Source: Streptomyces fructofermentans (GTDB taxonomy: Bacteria > Actinomycetota > Actinomycetes > Streptomycetales > Streptomycetaceae). Taken from it: 64,000 nucleotides of DNA. The first letter of the stretch is position 1; each line of letters begins with the position of its first letter. The stretch spans positions 123,609 through 187,608 of the forward strand of contig NZ_BMWD01000018.1 in the NCBI RefSeq assembly GCF_014651055.1. Direction: 5' to 3'. The position numbers and the translations under genes were made by a program. The notes under the pieces are model-generated. The model had not been told where the DNA came from and searched no databases. It saw only the letters and a program-made list of their open reading frames with translations. Of this stretch, positions 1-7,729 are shown piece by piece.

Positions 1-2
1 CC

Positions 3-626
3 ATGAACGTCATGGAGTTCCTGCACCGCCGGCAGTTCCCCGTCCTCGACCTCGCCTACCGCGGGGACCTCGGCGCGCCCCGCCCGCCGGACGGCCTCAG
101 CCACCTCGGCGAGACGGAGTGGCGCGACCTGGACGCCGCCATCCGCTACGCCGTGCGCTACGGCGCCGAACGAGTCGTCCTGCACGGCTGGTCCACCGGC
201 GCCACCATGGCGCTGCGCGCCGCCGAGCGCTCCGCGCTGCGCGACCGGATCTCGGGGCTCGTCCTGGACTCGCCCGTCCTCGACTGGGAGACCACGCTGC
301 GCGCCCTCGCCACCGCCCGCCGTACCCCGGGCGTACTGCTGCCGCTCGCCGTACGCGCCGCCCAGGGGCGTACCGGCCTGGTGCAGGGCTCCGGTGACGG
401 GCGGGCCGTCGACGCCGACGCGGACCGCCTCACCGTGCCCGTCCTCCTCGTGCACGGCCCCGGCGACACGGTCGCCCCCTGGGGCCCCTCGCAACGCCTC
501 GCCCGCCGTCGCCCCGACCTCGTCACGCTGCACACCGTCGACGACGCACCGCACGGCGCCATGTGGAACGCGGACCCCGCGGCCTATGAGGAGGCACTCC
601 GCCGCTTCCTCACCCCCCTGATGTGA
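3..626 (+). CDS. alpha/beta hydrolase, 5' end outside window
   Basis: C-terminal part of an alpha/beta-hydrolase-fold enzyme (207 residues visible). The nucleophile elbow GWSTGA puts the serine near residue 64 of the visible part. The acid lies in GPGDTVAP and the catalytic histidine in APHG close to the C-terminus, so the triad is complete. The first in-frame ATG is at the third base of the window, and the usual N-terminal strands before the elbow are short here, so the real start is probably upstream. No substrate can be assigned; esterase or lipase-like peptidase are both possible. Confidence 0.75.
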   Translation: MNVMEFLHRRQFPVLDLAYRGDLGAPRPPDGLSHLGETEWRDLDAAIRYAVRYGAERVVLHGWSTGATMALRAAERSALRDRISGLVLDSPVLDWETTLRALATARRTPGVLLPLAVRAAQGRTGLVQGSGDGRAVDADADRLTVPVLLVHGPGDTVAPWGPSQRLARRRPDLVTLHTVDDAPHGAMWNADPAAYEEALRRFLTPLM

Positions 627-784
627 CCCCCCTCGATCCCGGTCGCCGATCTTCCCTCCGACCCCCTGTGAACTGGCCTTTCACACCATTTGAGGGCCCG
701 CGGTACCCGGCGCTCCGGCCCTCTCCGTAGCCGCCCGTGACATTCCGTTTGGGTTTTCGGACCGTCAACCGGAAGACTGCCCCC

Positions 785-2197
785 GTGACGTCCCGTATCC
801 CGCGCGACTCCAGGCTCCGACTCGTCCGCCCGCGAACCCTGGCCGCCGCCCCCACAGCGATGAACCAGAGGCCAGTGCGCCGACCTGCACCCCGTCCGCC
901 CGAAGGCACACCGGCACCCGCGGAACTCGCCCGCGTGGCGCGCTCCGTGCTCGCCGGCGCGGCCCGTGTCGCCCGCTGGGCCGACGCCGCCCTCAGCCCC
1001 GGCCGGGACGACGACGCCTCCTCCGACGGCACGCCCGGGGCCACGGGCACGCTCTCCGACGCGACCGCCCGACGGGCCGCCGCGGACCTCGGCCTGCCCG
1101 CGGCGCACGTGAGGGCCGACTGGGACACGGCACGTCTCGCGGGCCTCGTCGAGGTGCACGGCAACACCGCGCGCCCGGGTTGGCGGCTGCGCGCGTGGGA
1201 CCGTGACGACAGCGCCGTGCTGCGCGGCTGGGTCGCGCTGTTCGACGCGTGGTCCCTCGCCCACCCCGGCCCCGAGGGGCACGAGCCCGCCGCCGTCGCC
1301 GAGGTCGTCTCCGCGATGCCGCAGGTCCTCTCCTTCCTCCAGCTCTCGGCCGGGCCCGTCCCCGTGCCGCAACTCCTCGACCTGCTGGAGCAGCGGGTCA
1401 CGGAACTGCGCACCGAACGCTGCGAGATCCCCTACGGCCCGCAGCCCGAGCCTCCGGAGAGCCCGGCCGAGGACACCCCGCCGGCCCCGCTCCTCGACTG
1501 GGCGCTGCACGCCCTCGCCGCCGTGGGAGCGCTCACCTGCGCCGACGGCCAGGCCACGCTCACCCCCCTCGGAAGCTGGGCCGTCTGGGTCAAGCTGGAG
1601 CAGATCTGCGTCGCCGCCCAGAGCCCCGCCGGGAACATCGAGCAGGGCGCCGAGGACATGCTCCGCGGCTGTGCCCGGCTGCGGCCCAACGCGGCCCGCG
1701 CCGAGTACCGGGCCTGGCTCGCCGCCCGGCCCGTCGGGAGCGCCGTCACCGAACTCCTCGCAGCCGCCCGGGGCGACGACGCGCTGCTGCGCGGACTCGC
1801 CTTCGAGGCCCTGCGTGTCGTCGGTGCCCCCGCCGAGCCCGACGTCCGCGCCGTGGCCGACGAGACGCATCTGCGCCCGTACGCCCTGCTCTGGCTCGCC
1901 GAGCACGACGGCTACGACCCCGAGGACGCCCACGAGGTGCTCACCAGGGTCGAGGCCACCTGGCTCTGGGTGGACACCGCCGCGGCCGTGGCGGACCACG
2001 GCGAGGCCCCGCTCCTCGTGCGGCACCTGGAGTCCGCCGTGCAGCCGACCGTCCCCGCGCTGCTCGACGAGGTGCGCGCGGTCGGCCACCCGCGCACCGT
2101 GCAGGTGCTGGTCGCCCTCGCCGCCGCCCACCCGGACCCGGCGCTCGCCAAGGCCGTCCGCCGGGCCGCCTTCCAGGTGCACACCGGCGGCAGCTGA
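785..2197 (+). CDS. conserved Streptomyces protein of unknown function
   Basis: I do not recognise a function. From the GTG at 785 the product is about 470 residues, acidic and alanine-rich, with no signal peptide or membrane segment. The N-terminal 30 residues are basic and proline-rich. The C-terminal third consists of short alpha-helical segments resembling HEAT-like repeats. The start is uncertain: ATG 737 and ATG 860 are in frame. GTG 785 is preferred because AAGACT lies six bases upstream, the spacing seen at other leaderless starts here. It converges with the VOC gene; only 33 bases separate them. Confidence 0.7.
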   Translation: MTSRIPRDSRLRLVRPRTLAAAPTAMNQRPVRRPAPRPPEGTPAPAELARVARSVLAGAARVARWADAALSPGRDDDASSDGTPGATGTLSDATARRAAADLGLPAAHVRADWDTARLAGLVEVHGNTARPGWRLRAWDRDDSAVLRGWVALFDAWSLAHPGPEGHEPAAVAEVVSAMPQVLSFLQLSAGPVPVPQLLDLLEQRVTELRTERCEIPYGPQPEPPESPAEDTPPAPLLDWALHALAAVGALTCADGQATLTPLGSWAVWVKLEQICVAAQSPAGNIEQGAEDMLRGCARLRPNAARAEYRAWLAARPVGSAVTELLAAARGDDALLRGLAFEALRVVGAPAEPDVRAVADETHLRPYALLWLAEHDGYDPEDAHEVLTRVEATWLWVDTAAAVADHGEAPLLVRHLESAVQPTVPALLDEVRAVGHPRTVQVLVALAAAHPDPALAKAVRRAAFQVHTGGS

Positions 2198-2230
2198 GCG
2201 CGCACGGGCCGCGTCCCGGGCGGGAGGGGC

Positions 2231-2644
2231 TCAGGCTCTCGTCTCGGGGGCGTACGTCCCGAAGCTCCAGATGTTGCCCCCGACGTCACGGGCCATGTAG
2301 TCCCGCGAGCCGTAGTCCTGGTCCGTCGGGGGCATCAGGATCTCCGCCCCGTGGTCGACGGCCCGCTGATGGTGGGCGTCGATGTCGTCCACGACGACAT
2401 ACACACCGGTGTGCCCGGAGTCCTTCATCGCCTCGTCGAACCGGCCGCCGGTGCCCCGCGAGCCGAGCATCACCGCGCCGTTGCCCTGCACCAGTTCGGC
2501 GTGCAGCACCTTGCCGTCCTCCCCCTCGTACACCGACGCCTCGGTGAAGCCGAAGGCCTCCGTCAGCTGCTTGATCGCGGCCTTCGCGTCCGCGTACAGC
2601 AGCGTCGGGTAGATGCTCGGGCGCCCGCCGTCCGTGCCTGCCAT
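2231..2644 (-). CDS. VOC (glyoxalase/dioxygenase superfamily) protein
   Basis: A 137-residue single-module protein of the vicinal oxygen chelate fold. It shows the YPTLLYADAKAAIKQLTEAF opening, a GAVMLGS strand, GVYVVVDDIDAHHQRA and the closing DVGGNIWSFGTY, typical of the PhnB/glyoxalase-like subgroup. Such proteins often act in resistance or small-molecule isomerisation, but the substrate cannot be read from sequence. The ATG at 2644 is the natural start: the family motif begins about ten residues later, and the upstream in-frame stretch is low-complexity GC-rich sequence. It reads toward the preceding hypothetical gene. Confidence 0.85.
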   Translation of the reverse strand: MAGTDGGRPSIYPTLLYADAKAAIKQLTEAFGFTEASVYEGEDGKVLHAELVQGNGAVMLGSRGTGGRFDEAMKDSGHTGVYVVVDDIDAHHQRAVDHGAEILMPPTDQDYGSRDYMARDVGGNIWSFGTYAPETRA

Positions 2645-2747
2645 GCCGATCACTCCCTCTGATTGCCCGCCGGGAACGTCCCGAATGTGACCTGTTCCAC
2701 AGTCTCGCACCCGCCACTGACAACGCCCCGGCCCCGCGGCGCCCCCA

Positions 2748-2985
2748 TCACCGGAACGTGTCGTACCGGGCCATGCCACCGGTGCGGTGGCCCCGCTCGA
2801 ACCACTGCCGCCGCCGCGCCGCCGAACCGTGCGACCAGGACTCCGGCCGTCCCCCGGCCCTGGAAGTGCTCCCGGATCCGGTCGTCCCGGACGACCGCCG
2901 CCGCGTCCGGGGAACTGTCCAGCTCGGCGGCGTCGTCGAACTGCGTCCGCGCACCACTCCCTGCGCATCACTCCCTGCGCAGGTC
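2748..2985 (-). pseudogene. remnant of a neutral zinc metallopeptidase (KPN_02809/YpfJ-type) C-terminus
   Basis: Read on the minus strand, one frame gives DDAAELDSS...DDRIREHFQGRG and a neighbouring frame gives ESWSHGSAARRRQWFERGHR then TGGMARYDTF and a stop at 2748. Together these resemble the end of a KPN_02809-type metallopeptidase, where DDRI, a short linker, SHG, RQ.WF..G...G and the final DTF occur in that order. A frameshift near 2830-2840 separates the two pieces. Upstream is a tandem 14-bp duplication (about 2955-2982) followed by frames that no longer match. The catalytic HExxH part is missing. The match is from memory of the family, not an alignment. Confidence 0.5.
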
Positions 2986-3260
2986 GTCCCCCTGGCGCGG
3001 TCCTCGCCCGCCGCCGGCGGGTGCGCGGCGCCGGACGCCGGTCCGAGCGGCGGGCCGTCCGGCGGCATCCGCCGTGACCTGGGCCGACCCGCGCGGCAGG
3101 GGAGGGGGAGGGGCCCCGCGCCGGCGATCCGCGGACGGGCGGGGCCCGCCGGTCGCCGCGCCGCGCACCGGCCCGGCTGGCCCGCACCGGCAGCCCGCCG
3201 GGCAACGAGCGTCACAGCCCCGAACCCCCGCGCACAGGAAAAGTGGTTGCATCGCCCCGT
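2986..3260. other. gene-free GC-rich stretch
   Basis: I see no convincing coding sequence between the metallopeptidase remnant and the ABC-F promoter. The open frames are long only because of base composition and are rich in arginine, glycine and proline. It may be further decayed sequence of the metallopeptidase gene. Confidence 0.4.
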
Positions 3261-3266
3261 TAGACT
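3261..3266 (+). promoter_or_regulatory. -10 box for a leaderless start upstream of ABC-F
   Basis: TAGACT lies exactly six bases before ATG 3273, which would place the transcription start at or next to the A of that ATG. This is the usual layout of actinobacterial leaderless promoters. No good -35 hexamer stands 16-19 bases upstream. Confidence 0.5.
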
Positions 3267-3272
3267 TGGCCC

Positions 3273-3296
3273 ATGGCCATACTCCTCGCGCATTAG
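3273..3296 (+). CDS. putative leader peptide MAILLAH upstream of ABC-F
   Basis: A seven-codon open frame (ATG...TAG) encoding MAILLAH starts six bases after a TAGACT -10 box and ends 97 bases before the ABC-F start codon. It has no ribosome binding site, consistent with leaderless translation. Upstream micro-ORFs are known to control antibiotic-resistance ABC-F genes by ribosome-mediated attenuation. That role here is inferred from position, and I could not find a clear attenuator hairpin in the 97-base spacer. Confidence 0.45.
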   Translation: MAILLAH

Positions 3297-3393
3297 ACGG
3301 CGTGAACGACCTCAGCCGCCCACCCCGTCATCGCCCCGCGAGCCGTCGTTTCCGCTCGGACCGGGGCCGCCCCCATCGCCCAGGAGTCCGTCC

Positions 3394-4992
3394 GTGATTT
3401 CCGCCTCCGGTATCGAGCTGCGCGCCGGCGCCCGTGTCCTCATCGAGTCCGCCACCTTCCGCATCACCAAGGGCGACCGCATCGGCCTGGTCGGCCGCAA
3501 CGGTGCCGGCAAGACCACGCTGACCAAGGTCCTCGCGGGCGAGGGCGTGCCCGCCGCCGGCACGGTGACCCGCTCCGGAGAGGTCGGCTACCTGCCGCAG
3601 GACCCGCGCACGGGCGACCTCGACATGCTCGCCCGCGACCGCGTCCTGTCGGCCCGCGGACTGGACGTGCTGATCCGCAAGATGCGCGAGAACGAACAGC
3701 GCATCGCCAACGGCTCGGGCGCCACCCGCGAGAAGGCCATGCGGCAGTACGAGCGCCAGGAGACCGAGTTCCTCACCAAGGGCGGGTACTCCGCGGAGGC
3801 CGAGGCAGCCACGATCGCGGCCGCGCTCAACCTCCCGGACCGTGTGCTCGGCCAGCCCCTGCACACCCTCTCCGGTGGTCAGCGCCGCCGTATCGAGCTG
3901 GCCCGCATCCTCTTCTCGGACGCGGACACCCTGCTCCTCGACGAGCCCACCAACCACCTGGACGCCGACTCGATCGTCTGGCTGCGCGACTACCTGAAGA
4001 CCTACCGCGGCGGCTTCATCGTGATCTCCCACGACGTCGACCTCGTGGAGACGGTCGTCAACAAGGTGTTCTACCTGGACGCCAACCGGGCCCAGATCGA
4101 CGTCTACAACATGGGCTGGAAGCTGTACCAGCAGCAGCGCGAGGCCGACGAGAAGCGCCGCAAGCGCGAGCGGCAGAACGCCGAGAAGAAGGCCGCGGCC
4201 CTGCACTCGCAGGCCGACAAGATGCGCGCCAAGGCCACCAAGACGGTCGCCGCCCAGAACATGGCCAAGCGCGCGGACAAGCTCCTCGCCGGTCTGGAGG
4301 CCGAGCGGAGGTCCGACAAGGTCGCCAAGCTGCGCTTCCCCGACCCGTCGCCCTGCGGCAAGACCCCGCTGATGGCCGAGGGCCTGTCCAAGTCGTACGG
4401 CTCGCTGGAGATCTTCACCGATGTCGACCTCGCCATCGACAAGGGCTCCCGGGTCGTCATCCTCGGTCTGAACGGTGCCGGCAAGACGACGCTGCTCCGT
4501 CTGCTCGGCGGCGCCGAGAAGCCCGACACCGGCGAGGTCGTCGAGGGCCACGGACTCAAGCTCGGCTACTACGCCCAGGAGCACGAGACCCTCGACCCCG
4601 AGCGCACGGTCCTGGAGAACATGCGCTCGGCCGCGCCCGACCTGGACCTCGTCGAGGTCCGCAAGACCCTCGGCTCGTTCCTGTTCTCCGGCGACGACGT
4701 CGACAAGCCCGCCCGGGTGCTCTCCGGCGGCGAGAAGACCCGACTCGCGCTCGCCACCCTCGTGGTGTCGTCCGCGAACGTCCTCCTCCTCGACGAGCCG
4801 ACGAACAACCTCGACCCCGCCAGCCGCGAGGAGATCCTCGGCGCCCTGCGCACGTACAAGGGTGCCGTCGTCCTCGTGACGCACGACGAGGGCGCCGTGG
4901 AGGCGCTCCAGCCGGAGCGGATCATCCTGCTTCCCGACGGCGTCGAGGACCTCTGGGGCGCCGACTACGCGGACCTGGTGGCCCTCGCCTGA
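3394..4992 (+). CDS. ABC-F family ATPase (ribosome-associated; possible antibiotic protection)
   Basis: A 532-residue soluble protein with two ABC cassettes and no membrane domain. Walker A motifs are at about 34-42 (GRNGAGKTT) and 358-366 (GLNGAGKTT). The first signature LSGGQ is at 159-163 with DEPTNHLD; the second pair is LSGGE and DEPTNNLD. A charged, coiled linker (about 240-310) corresponds to the P-site tRNA interaction motif. ABC-F proteins bind the ribosomal E site and either aid translation or displace antibiotics. GTG 3394 is chosen because CAGGAG lies seven bases upstream and the cassette starts at once. The neighbours match the Rv1473 locus of Mycobacterium tuberculosis, where the homologue is reported to affect macrolide susceptibility. 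Confidence 0.93.
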   Translation: MISASGIELRAGARVLIESATFRITKGDRIGLVGRNGAGKTTLTKVLAGEGVPAAGTVTRSGEVGYLPQDPRTGDLDMLARDRVLSARGLDVLIRKMRENEQRIANGSGATREKAMRQYERQETEFLTKGGYSAEAEAATIAAALNLPDRVLGQPLHTLSGGQRRRIELARILFSDADTLLLDEPTNHLDADSIVWLRDYLKTYRGGFIVISHDVDLVETVVNKVFYLDANRAQIDVYNMGWKLYQQQREADEKRRKRERQNAEKKAAALHSQADKMRAKATKTVAAQNMAKRADKLLAGLEAERRSDKVAKLRFPDPSPCGKTPLMAEGLSKSYGSLEIFTDVDLAIDKGSRVVILGLNGAGKTTLLRLLGGAEKPDTGEVVEGHGLKLGYYAQEHETLDPERTVLENMRSAAPDLDLVEVRKTLGSFLFSGDDVDKPARVLSGGEKTRLALATLVVSSANVLLLDEPTNNLDPASREEILGALRTYKGAVVLVTHDEGAVEALQPERIILLPDGVEDLWGADYADLVALA

Positions 4993-4993
4993 G

Positions 4994-5016
4994 CCGCCGC
5001 CCGCACCGGGCGGCGG
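4994..5016 (+). terminator. hairpin terminator after ABC-F
   Basis: A perfect 10-bp inverted repeat (CCGCCGCCCG / CGGGCGGCGG) with a three-base loop begins two bases after the ABC-F stop codon. There is no U-tract, as is usual in Streptomyces. Confidence 0.7.
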
Positions 5017-5027
5017 TCCGCGGCACT

Positions 5028-5080
5028 TGATCCAATGACTGATCCACTGCGTATGGATCATTCGGCCGATCCGTGATCCA
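5028..5080. promoter_or_regulatory. cluster of TGATCCA repeats, possible operator
   Basis: TGATCCA occurs at 5028-5034, 5040-5046 and 5074-5080, with the inverted form TGGATCA at 5054-5060. Four copies of a 7-mer within 53 bases in a GC-rich genome suggest a protein binding region. It lies 290 bases upstream of the small HTH gene. The rest of the gap to 5365 shows no other gene. Confidence 0.4.
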
Positions 5081-5328
5081 CCATCTGTGTGAGATCTCCT
5101 CGTACCGAGGTGTGTCCTACACCGATTTTCCGGGCGAGTCCCTGGTTCCCGGGGGCTCGCCCGTCGTGCGTCGCTGACCTGGACCTTCGCCGGCGAACCC
5201 GTTCGGGCGTACGGACGGGCACGTACGGAATCTTGGATTCCACTCGTGGTGACGGGACACCGGGGCCCAAAGCTTGTCCTACGGACCTTGCCGAATGGGT
5301 GGCCAGGTGGCTCTTGAGGGGTGATCAT

Positions 5329-5351
5329 GGGAAGTCCAGAGCGCACTTCCC
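5329..5351 (+). promoter_or_regulatory. inverted repeat just upstream of HTH gene ribosome binding site
   Basis: GGGAAGT and ACTTCCC form a perfect 7-bp inverted repeat with a nine-base loop. It ends three bases before the GAGGAGG ribosome binding site, so it could be an operator (possible autoregulation) or an RNA hairpin affecting initiation. Confidence 0.4.
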
Positions 5352-5365
5352 ATGAGGAGGCACGG

Positions 5366-5587
5366 GTGGCCGAGACTCTGAAGAAGGGCAGCCGGGTGAC
5401 CGGCGCCGCGCGCGACAAGCTCGCGGCAGACCTGAAGAAGAAGTACGACTCCGGTGCGAGCATTCGGGCACTGGCCGAGGAGACCGGCCGCTCGTATGGC
5501 TTCGTGCACCGGATGCTCAGTGAGTCGGGCGTCACGCTCCGTGGGCGTGGCGGGGCGACGCGGGGCAAGAAGGCCGCGTCGGCCTGA
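5366..5587 (+). CDS. small helix-turn-helix protein (Rv1473A-like)
   Basis: A 73-residue basic protein with one helix-turn-helix around residues 28-50 (SIRALAEETGRSYGFVHRML) and a lysine/arginine-rich tail GRGGATRGKKAASA. GTG 5366 has GAGGAGG at 5354-5360; the in-frame ATGs at 5321 and 5327 lack a ribosome binding site. It sits between an ABC-F ATPase and an enoyl-CoA hydratase, the same neighbours as mycobacterial Rv1473A. It is probably a DNA-binding regulator, possibly of its neighbours, but no target is shown by the sequence. Confidence 0.85.
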   Translation: MAETLKKGSRVTGAARDKLAADLKKKYDSGASIRALAEETGRSYGFVHRMLSESGVTLRGRGGATRGKKAASA

Positions 5588-5617
5588 CGCCGGGCGGCTC
5601 CTCGTTCTCCGATGGTG

Positions 5618-5651
5618 ACCACCCGGTCGGTCGACAGACCGCTCGGGTGGT
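5618..5651 (+). terminator. hairpin between HTH and enoyl-CoA hydratase genes
   Basis: ACCACCCG and CGGGTGGT pair over an 18-base interior in which GGTC and GACC can pair again. It lies 30 bases after the HTH stop codon. Confidence 0.55.
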
Positions 5652-5719
5652 TACTGTGCAGTCACTTAAGGATGTGCTCCCAGGGCACTCCCGCTGACCG
5701 CACTCATCGGAGGCTCCCC

Positions 5720-6511
5720 ATGGCTTCGCTCGACCCGCTGCTCGACAAGGACGGCGTACGGCTCGTCGTGGACGAGGCGATCGCCACGGTGACGCTGACC
5801 AACCCGGCCAAGCGCAACGCGCAGAGCCCCGCTCTGTGGCGCGCACTGGCCGAGGCGGGCAAGGCGCTGCCGGGGACCGTACGTGTCGTCGTGCTGCGCG
5901 CCGAAGGCAAGTCCTTCTCCGCGGGGCTCGACCGGCAGGCGTTCACGCCGGAGGGGTTCGACGGAGAGCCGTCGTTCATCGATCTCGCGCGCGGTTCCGA
6001 CGCCGAACTCGACGCGGCCATCGCCGAGTACCAGGAGGGTTTCACCTGGTGGCGGCGGAGCGACATCGTCTCGATCGCGGCCGTGCAGGGACACGCCATC
6101 GGTGCCGGCTTCCAGCTCGCGCTCGCGTGCGACCTGAGGGTCGTCGCGGACGACGTGCAGTTCGCCATGCGCGAGACCGGACTGGGCCTCGTGCCCGACC
6201 TCACCGGTACCCACCCCCTGGTGGGACTCGTGGGGTACGCCCGCGCGCTGGAGATCTGCGCGACGGGGCGGTTCGTGGCGGCCGAGGAGGCCGAGCGGAC
6301 CGGGCTCGCGAACCTCGCCGTGCCCGCCGACCAGCTCGACGACGCCGTCCGTGACCTGGCGGCGGCCCTCGTCGGAGCCCCGCGGGACGCCCTCATCGAG
6401 ACCAAGACCCTGCTCCAGGGCGCCGTCGACCGTACCTACGAGGACCAGCGGGTCGCCGAGCGGGCCGCGCAGGGACGACGGCTGCGGGACCTCGCCGGCC
6501 TCGGCGACTGA
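5720..6511 (+). CDS. enoyl-CoA hydratase/isomerase family protein
   Basis: A 263-residue crotonase-fold protein. It shows the oxyanion-hole segment SAGLDRQAF and the core AVQGHAIGAGFQLALACDLR, followed by RETGLGLVPD. Classical hydratases carry a glutamate in GGGCELA and a second in the QPE segment. Here the first is glutamine (GFQLA) and the second glutamate is kept (RETG), so hydratase activity is uncertain and isomerase or other crotonase chemistry is possible. The ATG at 5720 follows GGAGG by six bases. It ends the ABC-F/HTH module; the mycobacterial counterpart is EchA12. Confidence 0.88.
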   Translation: MASLDPLLDKDGVRLVVDEAIATVTLTNPAKRNAQSPALWRALAEAGKALPGTVRVVVLRAEGKSFSAGLDRQAFTPEGFDGEPSFIDLARGSDAELDAAIAEYQEGFTWWRRSDIVSIAAVQGHAIGAGFQLALACDLRVVADDVQFAMRETGLGLVPDLTGTHPLVGLVGYARALEICATGRFVAAEEAERTGLANLAVPADQLDDAVRDLAAALVGAPRDALIETKTLLQGAVDRTYEDQRVAERAAQGRRLRDLAGLGD

Positions 6512-6532
6512 GCACCGCGCGAGCCGCCCGCC

Positions 6533-6587
6533 CACGGTCGCGTCGCGCACCGGCACGGCGCGTCCGTGCGGGTCCCGCGCGACCGTG
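6533..6587. terminator. inverted repeat between convergent genes
   Basis: CACGGTCGCG (6533-6542) pairs with CGCGACCGTG (6578-6587) after the enoyl-CoA hydratase stop. It lies in a 213-base gap that otherwise holds no gene and may terminate transcription from both sides. Confidence 0.45.
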
Positions 6588-6724
6588 CCGCGGCCCCGCA
6601 CCCGGGTCCCGACCCGGCGGCGCGTGCCCCCGGGCCCCGTCACCCGTGGCGGCCCCGGCGCACCGCGGCCGGCCCGGGGCACCGGCTCCAGCAGCCCGTG
6701 GCTCCCGCAACCCCGCCTTCGGGA

Positions 6725-7645
6725 TCAGCGGCTCACCGCGGTGACCAGCACGGCCACGGACGGGTGACCCGTGAGCGCGCCGGCGACCGCGCCGCGTACC
6801 GCCCGGGCCACGTCCACGGCGCGTTCGTCCGCGTGCGCCTCGATCTCGACGCGTACGTGACGGCGTGCCAGGGCCGTGTCGCCCGGCCGCTCCTCGATGT
6901 GCACCGTTCGGCCCAGACCGCCCGACGTGCCGCCCAGCCGGACCACGCCCGGCACGGAGCGCGCGGCGGCCGCGGCGCGCGACTCGTCGTCCGAGGGCGC
7001 CGTGCCCCGCGCCGACGGCCGCTCCTGAGCGGGGCCCACGCGCGGGCCCTCGCCCGCGGGCTCCCCGGCGGACCCCGCGCGAGGCTCGTCCGGACGCCAC
7101 CCGTCCGGACGGGTGGCGGACCCCGCCCCGCGCTCGCCGGCCCAGGCAGCCCCGGCAGTCCCGGAGGCATCGGCGGTCGAGGCGGTCGCGGCCTCCCCGG
7201 CGGGGGCGGTGGCCGCGGCGGACCCGTCGGTCCGGTCCAGGAGTCCGGTCACCCGCAGGTCCACCTCCGCCACGACCAGGCCGAGCCGGCGCGCCGACGC
7301 GGCGTGGAGCGCGGCGCGCAGCCGGGACGCCGTCGTGGGGAGGGGCTCCGTGCCCGGAGCCGCGGGGTCGGCGGAGACCGCGAACTCCGCGGTGATCCGC
7401 AGCGGCCCCGGCGGCAGGGCGCTCGGCGGCGGCGGTACGGCCGCGTCGTGCGGCACGGGCGGGTCGGCGAGCGCCAGCCGCAGCCGCCCGAGCCGTACGC
7501 CCGGTACCTCGAGGGCCGCCGCGCGCAGGACCGCGTCCGCCGCCCGTTCCGTGATCCACGCTCCGTCGCGCGGGCCGCCGAGGGGCAGCAGTCGGCCGAG
7601 GCCGAGCTGGTGCCGTACGGCCTGGGTCCACCGGTCCGCCGTCAT
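6725..7645 (-). CDS. Asp23-like protein with disordered middle (P10-type annotation in Streptomyces)
   Basis: A 306-residue protein. The N-terminal part (MTADRW...GLGRLLPLGGPRDGAWITERAADAVLRAAA) and the last 90 residues (ARSVPGVVRLGG...HVRVEIEAHADERAVDVARAVRGAV) each resemble an Asp23/Gls24 module. They are joined by a long Ala/Gly/Pro/Ser-rich disordered stretch. Relatives are, from memory, called nucleopolyhedrovirus P10 family proteins, a name without functional meaning. The start codon is divergent from the Asp23 gene 84 bases away, so it probably belongs to the same envelope-associated locus. GGAGG is unusually close to the ATG at 7645, leaving the start slightly uncertain. Confidence 0.7.
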   Translation of the reverse strand: MTADRWTQAVRHQLGLGRLLPLGGPRDGAWITERAADAVLRAAALEVPGVRLGRLRLALADPPVPHDAAVPPPPSALPPGPLRITAEFAVSADPAAPGTEPLPTTASRLRAALHAASARRLGLVVAEVDLRVTGLLDRTDGSAAATAPAGEAATASTADASGTAGAAWAGERGAGSATRPDGWRPDEPRAGSAGEPAGEGPRVGPAQERPSARGTAPSDDESRAAAAARSVPGVVRLGGTSGGLGRTVHIEERPGDTALARRHVRVEIEAHADERAVDVARAVRGAVAGALTGHPSVAVLVTAVSR

Positions 7646-7729
7646 TCCTCCACCCTGCCGTATCCCCAGCGCGCGTCCGGGCAACCCCGCTTAATGTGGC
7701 AAAGAGGCAACCGAAAGGGATGCACGGCC

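Noticed and set aside
584..2182. A long minus-strand open frame (over 500 codons) opposite the unknown protein at 785-2197
   Set aside because: It is a composition shadow: Gly/Arg-rich, no family motif, and the plus-strand frame has better coding character and a conserved-type product.
3247..3266. TTGCAT plus TAGACT as a -35/-10 pair, with AAAA upstream as a WblC (WhiB7) box
   Set aside because: The spacing is only eight bases, too short for a sigma-70-type promoter. The AAAA run upstream of TTGCAT recalls a WhiB7 site but cannot be supported at this spacing.
2758..3393. N-terminal extension of the ABC-F protein to 744 residues
   Set aside because: The extension is low-complexity and crosses the pseudogene remnant; GTG 3394 has a ribosome binding site and starts the ABC fold.
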